From: Demequina muriae
GTDB lineage: Bacteria > Actinomycetota > Actinomycetes > Actinomycetales > Demequinaceae
Assembly: GCF_030418295.1 (NCBI RefSeq)
Contig: NZ_JAUHQA010000001.1
Location: forward strand, 1,984,001 to 2,048,000
Length of the DNA: 64,000 bases
Reading direction: 5' to 3'
Within the stretch, counting starts at the first letter, position 1. Each line of letters begins with the position of its first letter. The translations under genes and the position numbers were made by a program. Below are positions 30,126 to 38,858 of this stretch, piece after piece. The notes beneath the pieces are model-generated. The model was not told the DNA's origin and made no database searches. It was given only the letters and a program-made list of their open reading frames with translations.

Positions 30126-30131
30126 ATTGTG
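30126..30131 (-). promoter_or_regulatory. Possible leaderless -10 box of glgX
   Basis: Minus-strand CACAAT, 6 nt before ATG 30119. Weaker than the TANNNT boxes elsewhere. Confidence 0.4.
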
Positions 30132-30197
30132 CCTGCCGAGCGTGTCCGCGCGGTGACCGGAACGCCTCGCGTCTCGCGCCGCCGTCGCGGCGCAGGC

Positions 30198-30203
30198 TAG
30201 CCT
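30198..30203 (+). promoter_or_regulatory. Leaderless -10 box of the channel gene
   Basis: TAGCCT, 6 nt, then ATG 30210. Confidence 0.55.
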
Positions 30204-30209
30204 TCCGCC

Positions 30210-31040
30210 ATGCTCGTCCCCGAATCCGCGTCCCCCACGCGCGCCCGCGTCCTCGCGCTCACGGAGTCTGCTCCTTTCCAGCGCGTCATCATCGCGCTGA
30301 TCGTCCTCAACGCCGCCATCCTCGGCGCCGAGACCTACCCCGGTGTCATGGAGAGCTGGGGCGGGGTGCTCGAGACCGCGAACGCGATCATCGTGGCCGT
30401 CTTCGTGATCGAGATCGTCCTGCGCATCTACGGCAACGGAGCCGCGTTCTTCCGCGATCCGTGGAGCCTGTTCGACCTGTTCGTGGTGGTGGTGGCGCTC
30501 ATCCCCACGGGGACGGGCTCCGAGGTGCTGCGCGTGCTCCGTCTGCTGCGGGTGCTGCGGCTGCTGTCGGCGGTCAAGTCCATGCGCCTGGTCGTCAATG
30601 CCTTGGGCGCCGCGATACCCGGCATCCTCAGCATCGGTGCGCTCCTCGTGATGATCATGTACATGTTCGCCGTCAGCTCGACCATGCTCTTCGCTGACAT
30701 GCGGCCCGACGCTTTCGGCGACCTGTGGACCTCGAACACCTCGCTGTTCCGCATCATGATCTCGGACGGCTGGCCGGATCTGGTGGTGCCGATGACGCAG
30801 GAGGCCGGCTGGATCGCGGGCTACTTCATCGTGTTCAACGTGGTCACCACCTTCATTGCCCTCAACCTGTTCGTCGCCGTCACCGTCGAGGCCATGAACC
30901 GCCGCCACGAGCCGAAGGCGGACCTCGCCGGTGGCCACGGAGATGAGCGCGCCGACGATGTCTCTGGCGAGGTGCTCGGCGAGCTGCGGGCGCTGCGCGA
31001 GCAGGTGGCGCGGCTCGAGGACCGGATCGCCCGGGACTAG
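30210..31040 (+). CDS. Voltage-gated cation channel (bacterial Nav/Cav type)
   Basis: A 276-aa single-domain channel subunit that would form tetramers in the membrane. S1-S3 lie at about 25-105. S4 carries regularly spaced arginines (EVLRVLRLLRVLRLLSAVKSMRLV). S5, the pore helix and S6 (FIVFNVVTTFIALNLFVAVTVEAM) follow, with a C-terminal helical coiled coil (LRALREQVARLEDRIAR) as in NaChBac-type channels. The filter reads ISDGWPD (D186, W188, D190) where NaChBac has TLESWAS. Asp at the ring position and an added terminal Asp suggest divalent ions may pass, but this is inference. TAGCCT lies 6 nt before ATG 30210. Confidence 0.93.
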   Translation: MLVPESASPTRARVLALTESAPFQRVIIALIVLNAAILGAETYPGVMESWGGVLETANAIIVAVFVIEIVLRIYGNGAAFFRDPWSLFDLFVVVVALIPTGTGSEVLRVLRLLRVLRLLSAVKSMRLVVNALGAAIPGILSIGALLVMIMYMFAVSSTMLFADMRPDAFGDLWTSNTSLFRIMISDGWPDLVVPMTQEAGWIAGYFIVFNVVTTFIALNLFVAVTVEAMNRRHEPKADLAGGHGDERADDVSGEVLGELRALREQVARLEDRIARD

Positions 31041-31052
31041 GTCGCCCAGGAC

Positions 31053-31694
31053 CTAGACAATCGTGGGGCCGATGCGCCCACCGGCGGAGGCGACGCCGAG
31101 CCAGGAGTGCGGCACTCCCTCGAAGCACCACCCGAGCTTGGGTGCGCGCTTCGAGATCCACAGCGCCGGCACTCGCTTGTCTCCCCTCGTCGAGCCGGCA
31201 AGCATGAAGCAGTGGTTCGTGCGCAGGACGCCCGGATGGGCGGTCAGGAGCGACAGGCCCTCCGCGATCGTGAGCGCAGTGCGGCCGCGGCCCTCGATGG
31301 CCGGCCTGGCGTCGCGTGGGGGGACGTCGCGCCACTCATCGCCGCGATCGACCTCGATCAGCAGGTAGACGCCAGCATCGGGGACCGACATCTCGTCGCG
31401 GGACCGGTAGGGCGCGAGGCCCTCGTCGCCGTGGTTGCGGTCGAGGATGCCGGTCCTCGAGGACCCTGGCAGGCGCAGGCCAGGGACGCGGGCAGCGGGG
31501 TCGATCAGGCCGTCGCTCACCACGGCGAGGTACGGGACTGAGCCCTCCCTCGCGTCGGCCGTCTGGGACATTCTGGATGCAGGGGTGCGCAGTGGCTCGA
31601 AGAGTGCGCGGAACGCGCTCTCGCTCTGGCCCGCCAGCGCGGGCAGCCCCGCAGCGGCGTAGGAGTCGATCTGGTGGTCGAGGAGCAGGGCCAT
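31053..31694 (-). CDS. Conserved actinobacterial protein of unknown function (DUF5701-like)
   Basis: A 213-aa soluble protein beginning ALLLDHQIDSYAAAGLPALAGQSESAFRAL and including DAGVYLLIEVDRGDEWRD, LLTAHPGVL and a C-terminal PKLGWCFEGVPHSWLG. I associate it with DUF5701 from memory, without proof. No catalytic pattern is evident. ATG 31694 has GGGAGGAA 6-7 nt upstream and is preferred over an upstream start that would add an Arg-rich leader. It is convergent with the channel gene (stop codons 12 nt apart) and divergent from etfB. Confidence 0.7.
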   Translation of the reverse strand: MALLLDHQIDSYAAAGLPALAGQSESAFRALFEPLRTPASRMSQTADAREGSVPYLAVVSDGLIDPAARVPGLRLPGSSRTGILDRNHGDEGLAPYRSRDEMSVPDAGVYLLIEVDRGDEWRDVPPRDARPAIEGRGRTALTIAEGLSLLTAHPGVLRTNHCFMLAGSTRGDKRVPALWISKRAPKLGWCFEGVPHSWLGVASAGGRIGPTIV

Positions 31695-31756
31695 GGCGGT
31701 TCCTCCCAGTCGGGTGAGAGAAACAACGCGCCGACGGCGCACGGCGTTCCCCCCGC

Positions 31757-31762
31757 TAGGCT
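31757..31762 (+). promoter_or_regulatory. Leaderless -10 box of etfB
   Basis: TAGGCT, 6 nt, then ATG 31769; no Shine-Dalgarno. Confidence 0.6.
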
Positions 31763-31768
31763 TGGCCC

Positions 31769-32557
31769 ATGCGAATCCTGGTCACGGTCAAGCACGTCCC
31801 CGACCTGCAGTCGAACCGATCCTTCACCGACGGCACGGTCACGCGGACGGCGGAGGACGGCTCGATGAACGAGCTCGACGAGCACGCCGTCGAGGCCGCG
31901 CTGCAGCTGGTCGAGGAAGCCGGCGAAGGCGAGGTCTACGCGCTCACTCTGGGCGGGCCCGATGCGGTCTCAGCTGTGCGCAAGGCCCTCCAGCTGGGCG
32001 CTCACCATGCGATCCACGTGAGCGATGAGGCCGTGGCAGGCTCCGACGTGTTCGGCACCGCGATGGTCATCGGCGCGGCCGTGCGCAAGGTGCACGCCGA
32101 GGCTCCGCTCGACATGGTGATCACCGGCATGGCGGCTCTCGACGGACTCACCTCGATGTTCCCGACCGCGCTCGCGGCCGAGCTCGACTGGTCGCAGCTC
32201 ACCCTCGCATCGGCGGTCAGCGTCGCCGATGGGGAGGCCACGATCGAGCGTCACCTGCCCGATGCGCACGAGACGGTCACCGCGCCGCTGCCGGCGGTCG
32301 TCTCCGTCACGGACGAGGCGAACAAGCCTCGCTACCCCAACTTCAAGCTGATCATGGCGGCCCGCAAGGCGGAGGTCCCCGTGTGGACGCTCGCCGACCT
32401 GGGCATCGATCCGGCTCTCGTCGGTGGCGGGGCGGCACGAGCCACCGTGGTCGACGCCTCCGAGCGGCCCCCGCGCGAGAACCGCCGTCAAGTCACCGAC
32501 AAGGGTGAGGGTGGCCGCGAGTTGGCTGAGTTCCTCATCGAGAAGGGCCTCGCATGA
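31769..32557 (+). CDS. etfB: Electron transfer flavoprotein beta subunit
   Basis: The 262-aa small ETF subunit, which with EtfA carries electrons from acyl-CoA dehydrogenases to the quinone pool. It begins MRILVTVKHVPDLQSNRSF, then has MNELDEHAVEAAL, VITGMAALDGLTSMFPTAL and the end-region VVSVTDEANKPRYPNFKLIM (recognition-loop region), as in housekeeping ETFs. ATG 31769 follows a leaderless box. The stop overlaps the etfA start (ATGA), so the two are made in step. Confidence 0.95.
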   Translation: MRILVTVKHVPDLQSNRSFTDGTVTRTAEDGSMNELDEHAVEAALQLVEEAGEGEVYALTLGGPDAVSAVRKALQLGAHHAIHVSDEAVAGSDVFGTAMVIGAAVRKVHAEAPLDMVITGMAALDGLTSMFPTALAAELDWSQLTLASAVSVADGEATIERHLPDAHETVTAPLPAVVSVTDEANKPRYPNFKLIMAARKAEVPVWTLADLGIDPALVGGGAARATVVDASERPPRENRRQVTDKGEGGRELAEFLIEKGLA

Positions 32558-33513
32558 GCACCGACACCGTCGCCGTCCTGATCGAGCACCGCGATGGCGC
32601 GGTCACGCCGCCGTCGCTCGAGGCGCTCACGCTCGCCCGCTCGCTGGGCACTCCGATCGCCTTGTGGCTCGGGGATGCGCCTGCGGCCGATGCGGTCGCG
32701 CGGCTGGGCGAGTACGGCGCCTCCGAGGTGCGCGTGGTGGGCATCGGGGACGATGCGCGCCTTCCCGCCAAGGCCGCGGCCGCGATCGCCGCCGCGACGG
32801 AGGACGCGCCCGTGCTGGTGGTGATCTCGACGTTCGTCACCAAGGAGATCGCGACCCGACTGGCCGTCCTGAACGGAGCCGGCGTCGTGGTCGACGCCGC
32901 TGGAGCCTCGCGGGTCGACGGTCGCATCGAGACCTTCCAGACCGTCTTCGCCGCCACCTGGAACGTGCGCACGCGCATCGATGCGGAGCGCGCCATCGTG
33001 GGCGTGCGGCCGAACACGACCCAGGCCTCGCCGGCGGAGAACCCCGGCGATGCGACCGTCACCCAGGTCGAGGTGGCGCTGCCGCAGACCCGCGAGCGCC
33101 TCGTCTCGGTGGAGCCCGTCGAACAGGGTGAGGGCGTGCCGCTCGCCGAGGCGCCGGTGGTGGTCTCGGGTGGACGCGGCACGAACGGCGACTACACGCT
33201 CATCGAGGAGTTCGCCGCAGTCCTGGGCGGTGCCGTCGGCGCGAGTCGCGACGCGACGGACGAGGGTTGGATCAGCCACGAGCACATGGTGGGCCAGACC
33301 GGCACCACGGTGACCCCGGCGCTCTATGTCGCGTGCGGCATCTCGGGCGCCGTCCATCACCGCGGCGGCATGCAGGCCTCCGGCACCATCGTGGCGATCA
33401 ACATGGATCCCGATGCGCCCATCTTCGAGATCAGCGACTTTGGCGTCGTGGGCAGCCTGTTCGACGTGATCCCTCAGGCGATCGAGACCATCAAGGCGCA
33501 CCGCGGCGAGTAG
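32554..33513 (+). CDS. etfA: Electron transfer flavoprotein alpha subunit
   Basis: The 319-aa FAD-binding ETF subunit. The N-terminal domain is divergent as usual. The C-terminal FAD domain is clear: VVSGGRGTNGDYTLIEEFA, GASRDATDEGWISHEHMVGQTG, YVACGISGAVHHRGGM and the terminal NMDPDAPIFEISDFGVVGSLFDVIP. The ATGA overlap with etfB shows translational coupling. Its stop directly abuts the stop of the convergent SDR gene, leaving no room for a separate terminator. Confidence 0.95.
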   Translation: MSTDTVAVLIEHRDGAVTPPSLEALTLARSLGTPIALWLGDAPAADAVARLGEYGASEVRVVGIGDDARLPAKAAAAIAAATEDAPVLVVISTFVTKEIATRLAVLNGAGVVVDAAGASRVDGRIETFQTVFAATWNVRTRIDAERAIVGVRPNTTQASPAENPGDATVTQVEVALPQTRERLVSVEPVEQGEGVPLAEAPVVVSGGRGTNGDYTLIEEFAAVLGGAVGASRDATDEGWISHEHMVGQTGTTVTPALYVACGISGAVHHRGGMQASGTIVAINMDPDAPIFEISDFGVVGSLFDVIPQAIETIKAHRGE

Positions 33514-34341
33514 TCAGCCGCGGGTGTCGATCGACAGTCCCAGGTCCTCCCATGTGTCGATCTCGGCCGCGAGACCCTCGGCCTTGCCTCGCCCGTGAGT
33601 GATCGCGTGGCGGCCGGCGAGCAGGTGCAGCGGGGGCTCGTCCATCTGGGAGATCTGCAGCATCACCCGCGCCAACGCGTGCGGGTCGCCGGGCTGGTTG
33701 CCGGGGAGGGCGTCGATGCGCCTCCAGTACGGCTCCATGACCTCCGCGTAGTCGTGCAGGCCGTCGTGGACCTTGGCGCCTGACGGGATCCACTGCGACA
33801 GGACGGGGCCAGGCTCGATGATGGTGACCTTGATCCCGAGGTGCGCCACCTCCTTGCACAGCGACTCCATGAAGCCGGACACCGCCCACTTGGACGCGCT
33901 GTAGTAGCCCAGACCCGCGGATCCCCGCACGCCTGCGATCGACGAGATGGTGATGATGTGGCCGGCGCGCCGTGCGCGCAGGTGCGGCAGGAACGCCGTC
34001 GTGACTGCCGCGGCTCCCCAGAAGTTCGCCTCCATCACGGCCCGCGCATCGGCCGGCGGCGTCTCCTCGATGGTGGCGAAGCACCCGATGCCGGCGTTGT
34101 TCACGACGACGTCGACGCCGCCCGTGCGGCTCTCGGCCTCGGCGACGGCGGCCTCCACGGCGGCCTGGTCCGTGACGTCAAGCGCGAGGACGATGGCCCG
34201 CTCGGGGTGCGCGGCCGCGAGGTCGTCCAGCGTCTCCGGTCGGCGCGCGGTCGCGACCACCGTGTGACCGGCGTCGGCGGCGGCCCATGCCGTGGCATGG
34301 CCGATCCCTGTCGAGCATCCGGTGATGAACCAGGTGGCCAT
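33514..34341 (-). CDS. Short-chain dehydrogenase/reductase
   Basis: A 275-aa classical SDR. The nucleotide-binding motif TGCSTGIG sits at 7-14, ARRP after strand 2 favours NADP(H), NNAG is near 87, and the Ser/Tyr/Lys active site includes SSIAG and YSASK near 150. The C-terminal region is longer than in the shortest SDRs. GAGGA precedes ATG 34341. The sequence resembles oxidoreductases of the retinol dehydrogenase-like group, but the substrate is unknown and the neighbours give no hint. Confidence 0.88.
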   Translation of the reverse strand: MATWFITGCSTGIGHATAWAAADAGHTVVATARRPETLDDLAAAHPERAIVLALDVTDQAAVEAAVAEAESRTGGVDVVVNNAGIGCFATIEETPPADARAVMEANFWGAAAVTTAFLPHLRARRAGHIITISSIAGVRGSAGLGYYSASKWAVSGFMESLCKEVAHLGIKVTIIEPGPVLSQWIPSGAKVHDGLHDYAEVMEPYWRRIDALPGNQPGDPHALARVMLQISQMDEPPLHLLAGRHAITHGRGKAEGLAAEIDTWEDLGLSIDTRG

Positions 34342-34525
34342 GAGTCCTCCTCGAGTGATCCTGCTCTCACGCTATCGCGAGCGGCTCTCAGTCGAGCGGG
34401 ACCGGTGGCCCGCGCCCTGCGCAACATGACGGACATCCAGGTTTCACCCAGAGTTTCCTCATTCGTCGCGCGCGTCGCGACGCTGGTCCCTACGGTGGAG
34501 ACAACCGGAAAAACAGGGAGAAAAC

Positions 34526-37500
34526 ATGCGTCGTCGCACCACCGCCTCTGCTGTCGTGATCGCGTTGGGGGTGACCGCCGCATCGGCGCTACCCTCCGTC
34601 GCCGACACCCCCACCGAGCTCCTCCTCTCCGAGTACATCGAGGGCTCGAGCTTCAACAAGGCCGTCGAGATCTACAACGGCACGGGGGAGGCCGTGGACC
34701 TCGAGCCGTACGTGCTCACCCAGTACTCGAACGGCAACACCTCGGCGTCGGTGAACCTCGACCTGACCGGGACCCTGGCCGCGGGCGACGTCTTCGTGGT
34801 GGCGCACTCGAGCGCAGACCCTGCGATCCTCGCCGAGGCGGACCTCACGAGCGGTGCCGGGTTGTTCAACGGAGACGACGCCCTGGTGCTGTTCCGTGAC
34901 GAGGCCGTGGTCGACTCGTTCGGCCAGGTGGGCGTGGACCCTGGCTCGCAGTGGCCCGGAGGTGGCGCGGACGACACGCTGCGGCGGCTTCCGGCCGTGT
35001 GTGCGGGCGACACCGACCCGTTCGACGCCTTCGACGCCGCTGAGGAGTGGGAGGTGCTGCCGGTCAACACCTTCGACGGGCTGGGCGCGCACACCACGAC
35101 CTGTGACGGTGGGCCGGTCGAGGACGCGGCCCCGGCCGTCGCCTCGACGACGCCCGCCGACGGCGCGCTGGGCGTGAGCCCCTCGGCGTCGCTCGAGGTG
35201 GAGTTCACCGAGCCCGTGGTCGCCGACGGCGCGTTCGCACTCGAGTGCACGGAGTCCGGAGCGCTCGCGCTCGCGGCCGATGGCGGCCCCACCACGTTCA
35301 CGCTGACCCCGGAGGCCGAGCTCGCGGAGGGCGAGGAGTGCACGCTCACCGTGACCGCATCGGCCGTCACCGACGTGGACGAGATCGACCCGCCTGACGC
35401 GATGGAAGAGGACGTCGCGGTGACGTTCACCGTCTCGGACGGCCCTGTGACCATCAGCACGATCCAGGGCGAAGGCGACACGTCCCCGCTCGACGGGCAG
35501 ACGGTGACGTTCGAAGGCGTCGTCGTGGGCGACTACGAGGGCGCGAGCCCGAACCTGCGCGGCTTCTACGTGCAGTCGCGCGATGAAGACGCTGACGACA
35601 ACCCCGCGACCTCGGAGGGCATCTTCGTCTTCAACGCAGGCGCCGACGAGGTCGGCCTCGGGGACGTCGTCTCGATCACGGGCGAGGTCTCCGAGTACCA
35701 GGGCCAGACCCAGGTGAGCTTCGCCGACGTCGAGGTGCTCGACACCGGAGCATCCGTCACGCCCGCCTCCGTCTCGCTGCCCTTCGCCGATGCGGCAGAA
35801 GCGGAGCGCTACGAGGGCATGGCCGTCGAGTTCGACCAGGAGCTGTACGTCACCGAGTTCTACCTGCTCGGCAGGTTCGGTGAGATCACCGTCTCGAGCG
35901 GCGACCGCCTCGACCAGCCCACCACTGTCGCCGAGCCCGGCGCAGACGCGAACGCCGTGCAGGCGGCGAACGACCTCAACCGCATCAAGATCGACGACAC
36001 CCTCAACAACCAGAACCCCGACCCGATCATCTTCGGTGGCGGAGGGGACCCGTTGACCGCAGACAACCCGCTGCGCGGCGGCGACTCGGTGACTGGTCTC
36101 ACCGGCGTGATGACCTACACCTGGGCCGGCAACTCGGCGTCAGGAAACGCCTGGCGCGTGCGCCCGGCCTCGCCGACGGCCGACACCCCGGTGTTCGAGT
36201 CGAACACCCCGCGTCCGGCCAGTGCGCCGGAGGTGGGCGGCAGCATCAAGGTCGCGAGCTTCAACGTGCTCAACTACTTCACGACCATCGACGGCTCGGG
36301 GCCCATCTGCGGCCCGGTCGGCTCCGAGCAGTTCTGCCGCGGGGCGGACTCGGAGCTGGAGCTCGAGCGCCAGACCGAGAAGCTGGTGGACGCGATGCTC
36401 GAGCTCGACGCGGACGTGATCGGCATCATGGAGATGGAGAACACCCCCGGAGTCGAGCCGCTGGCGTACCTCTCCGACGCGCTGAACGCCGAGGTCGGCG
36501 CTGGCACCTACTCCTACGTGGACTCCGGCGCCATCGGCACCGACGTGATCCGCGTGGGCTTCCTGTACAACACCACGACGGTCTCCGAGGCGGGCGACAT
36601 TGCGGTGCTGGACTCCAGCGTCGACCCCCGATTCGACGACGACAACAACCGCCCCGCGCTCGCGCAGACCTTCGAGGAGACCGCCACCGGCGAGACCTTC
36701 ACTGCGGTGTCGAACCACTGGAAGTCCAAGGGCTGCGGTTCCGCCACCGGCGCGAACGCTGATCTCGGGGATGGCGCCTCGTGCTGGAACGAGACTCGGA
36801 CGCTCGCGGCCGAGGCCATCGTGGACTGGGTGGCCACGTCGCCCACCGGCGTCGAGGACCCTGACGTCTTCATCCTCGGAGACCTCAACTCCTACGCGCA
36901 GGAGGACCCGATCGACGTGCTGCGTGACGCGGGCTACGTGGACATGGCCGCCGAGGGCTACGGGTACGTCTTCGACGGCCAGTGGGGCTCGCTCGACTAC
37001 GTGTTCGCGTCCTCCAGCCTCGCCGAGCAGGTGACGGGGTCGGCGCACGTGAACATCAACGCGGACGAGCCGTCGGTACTGGACTACAACACCGACTTCA
37101 AGTCCGAGGCGCAGATCGAGTCCCTCTACGCCCCCGACTGGTACCGCACGTCGGACCACGACCCGGTGCTGGTGGGTCTCGACCTCGACTCGGGCCCCGC
37201 GCCTACCCCGATCTGCGAGATCAGCTACACGATCCACGGTCAGTGGCCGCACGGCTTCAACACCCAGGTCTGGGTGAAGAACATCGGCGACGAGCCCATC
37301 AAGGGCTGGGACGTCGAGTGGACGTTCGCCGGCGACGAGCAGGTATCCCACCTGTGGAGCGGCCAGGTGACGCAGTCCGGCGCTGACGTGAGCGTCGAGT
37401 CGATGCCATGGAACGGGACGATCAAGCCCGGCAAGCGCACCACCTTCGGCTTCATCGGATCGACCGGCACCGGCGCGCTCGACGTCGACGAGTTCACGCT

Positions 37501-37531
37501 GAACGGCCTGCCCTGCGCGGTGGCCCCCTAG
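34526..37531 (+). CDS. Secreted nuclease with LTD, EEP nuclease and C-terminal CBM2 domains
   Basis: A 1001-aa exported protein. Order: signal peptide (about 1-27); lamin-tail domain (LLLSEYIEGSSFNKAVEIYNGTG, to about 165); Ig-like Big_5 domain (about 205-310); an OB-like region (about 312-555); an endonuclease/exonuclease/phosphatase domain (about 570-890) with SFNVLNYF, IGIMEMEN, NHWKSKG, ILGDLNSYAQEDP and SDHDPV. This is the ExeM/NucH plan of extracellular DNases. The last 100 residues (CEISYTIHGQWPHGFNTQVW, then ISPW-like GW/W residues and FGFIGSTG) form a family-2 cellulose-binding module. GGGAG precedes ATG 34526. It likely degrades extracellular DNA while bound to plant fibre. Confidence 0.92.
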   Translation: MRRRTTASAVVIALGVTAASALPSVADTPTELLLSEYIEGSSFNKAVEIYNGTGEAVDLEPYVLTQYSNGNTSASVNLDLTGTLAAGDVFVVAHSSADPAILAEADLTSGAGLFNGDDALVLFRDEAVVDSFGQVGVDPGSQWPGGGADDTLRRLPAVCAGDTDPFDAFDAAEEWEVLPVNTFDGLGAHTTTCDGGPVEDAAPAVASTTPADGALGVSPSASLEVEFTEPVVADGAFALECTESGALALAADGGPTTFTLTPEAELAEGEECTLTVTASAVTDVDEIDPPDAMEEDVAVTFTVSDGPVTISTIQGEGDTSPLDGQTVTFEGVVVGDYEGASPNLRGFYVQSRDEDADDNPATSEGIFVFNAGADEVGLGDVVSITGEVSEYQGQTQVSFADVEVLDTGASVTPASVSLPFADAAEAERYEGMAVEFDQELYVTEFYLLGRFGEITVSSGDRLDQPTTVAEPGADANAVQAANDLNRIKIDDTLNNQNPDPIIFGGGGDPLTADNPLRGGDSVTGLTGVMTYTWAGNSASGNAWRVRPASPTADTPVFESNTPRPASAPEVGGSIKVASFNVLNYFTTIDGSGPICGPVGSEQFCRGADSELELERQTEKLVDAMLELDADVIGIMEMENTPGVEPLAYLSDALNAEVGAGTYSYVDSGAIGTDVIRVGFLYNTTTVSEAGDIAVLDSSVDPRFDDDNNRPALAQTFEETATGETFTAVSNHWKSKGCGSATGANADLGDGASCWNETRTLAAEAIVDWVATSPTGVEDPDVFILGDLNSYAQEDPIDVLRDAGYVDMAAEGYGYVFDGQWGSLDYVFASSSLAEQVTGSAHVNINADEPSVLDYNTDFKSEAQIESLYAPDWYRTSDHDPVLVGLDLDSGPAPTPICEISYTIHGQWPHGFNTQVWVKNIGDEPIKGWDVEWTFAGDEQVSHLWSGQVTQSGADVSVESMPWNGTIKPGKRTTFGFIGSTGTGALDVDEFTLNGLPCAVAP

Positions 37532-37562
37532 CAGGACGGTCACCCGATAGCCGACTCGTCAC

Positions 37563-37604
37563 CGCGACGGCCGATGCGCGCTCACCCGCGCATCGGCCGT
37601 CGCG
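37563..37604 (+). terminator. Terminator after the nuclease gene
   Basis: Two 18-nt arms pair perfectly around CTCACC. The arms contain GGCCGATGCGCG and its inverse, the same word as in the terminator at 4262. Confidence 0.75.
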
Positions 37605-37645
37605 CTGCGTGGCCGCCCGGCCGGGCAGCCGTGCGGCCCGCTGGC

Positions 37646-37651
37646 TAGACT
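37646..37651 (+). promoter_or_regulatory. Leaderless -10 box of the cysteine desulfurase gene
   Basis: TAGACT, 7 nt, then ATG 37659, identical in hexamer and spacing to the boxes at 2760 and 4305. Confidence 0.6.
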
Positions 37652-37658
37652 GCGCCGC

Positions 37659-38855
37659 ATGGCCCCGCACTACCTCGACCATGCCGCGACGACGCCGATG
37701 CTGGCGACGGCGCGAGCCGCCTACGTCGAGGAGCTGGCGCGAGTGGGCAATCCGTCGGCGCTGCACAAGTCGGGCCGCCTGGCCCGGTCCGTCGTCGAGG
37801 ACGCGCGCGAGCGCATGGCGTCGGCACTGGGCGCGCATCCCACCGAGGTGATCTGGACGTCGGGCGGCACGGAGGCGGACAACCTCGCGCTCAAGGGCCT
37901 GTTCTGGGCCCGGCACCAGGCTGATCCGCGTCGCACCCGCATCGTCACCACCGCGATCGAGCACCACGCGGGCCTTGACCCGGTTCACTGGCTCGAGGCC
38001 GAGCATGGCGCCGTCACGGTGGTGCTGCCCGTGGACAGCGAGGGCCGTGTCGATCTCGATGCGCTGCGTGCTGAGGTCGCCGCGCACTTCGATGAGATCG
38101 CGCTGATCTCCGTCATGTGGGCGAACAACGAGGTGGGCACGGTGCAGCCGGTGCGCGAGGTCGTCAACATCGCGACCGAGCACGACATCCCGGTGCACGC
38201 CGACGCGGTGCAGGCCGTGGGCCACATCCCGGTCGACTTCCGTGCCTCTGGCCTGGCCACGATGGCGGTCAGCGCCCACAAGTTCGGCGGGCCGGTCGGC
38301 GTCGGCGCCCTGGTGGCGAGGCGCGACCTCACCATCACTCCGCTCACCCACGGCGGGGGGCAGGAGCGCAAGGTCCGCTCGGGCACCCTCAACGCGGCGG
38401 GCTTTCACGCCGCTTCGGTGGCGGCCACCGAGGCGGTGGCGACCCTCGAGTCCGAGGCGGACCGCCTGGGAGGGCTCCAGCGTCAGCTCATCGCGCGCGT
38501 GCGCGAGGCGGTGCCGGAGGCGCGCCTGTCCGGTCCCGAGCCCGGTCCCGAGCGGCTTCCCGGCAACGTGCACTTCGTGTTCCCCGGCTGCGCGGCCGAG
38601 GCCCTGATGTTCGTCCTCGACTCCCACGGCGTGGAGGCCTCCAATGGCTCGGCGTGCTCGGCGGGAGTTGCACAGGCGAGCCACGTGCTGATCGCCATGG
38701 GCCGGTCCGAGCGGGACGCGGCCTCCACCATGCGGTTCTCGCTGGGACACACCACCACGCAGGACGACCTCGACGCGTTGCTCGCGGTGCTGCCGGAGGC
38801 CGTGAACCGCGCCCGCACGGTCGCGGGCGTCTTCGACGCACGGGTGTTCGGCTAG
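37659..38855 (+). CDS. iscS: Cysteine desulfurase (IscS/NifS family)
   Basis: A 398-aa PLP enzyme that takes sulfur from cysteine as an enzyme-bound persulfide. It starts YLDHAATTPM, has the PLP-phosphate contacts TSGGTEADN, HADAVQAVGH, the PLP lysine in SAHKFGG (K208) and the persulfide cysteine in NGSACSAG (C333). mnmA lies 1.5 kb downstream on the same strand; the same pairing in mycobacteria (Rv3025c-Rv3024c) suggests it feeds tRNA 2-thiouridylation, and probably other sulfur acceptors. The next gene starts 3 nt after its stop. Confidence 0.95.
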   Translation: MAPHYLDHAATTPMLATARAAYVEELARVGNPSALHKSGRLARSVVEDARERMASALGAHPTEVIWTSGGTEADNLALKGLFWARHQADPRRTRIVTTAIEHHAGLDPVHWLEAEHGAVTVVLPVDSEGRVDLDALRAEVAAHFDEIALISVMWANNEVGTVQPVREVVNIATEHDIPVHADAVQAVGHIPVDFRASGLATMAVSAHKFGGPVGVGALVARRDLTITPLTHGGGQERKVRSGTLNAAGFHAASVAATEAVATLESEADRLGGLQRQLIARVREAVPEARLSGPEPGPERLPGNVHFVFPGCAAEALMFVLDSHGVEASNGSACSAGVAQASHVLIAMGRSERDAASTMRFSLGHTTTQDDLDALLAVLPEAVNRARTVAGVFDARVFG

Positions 38856-38858
38856 CGC

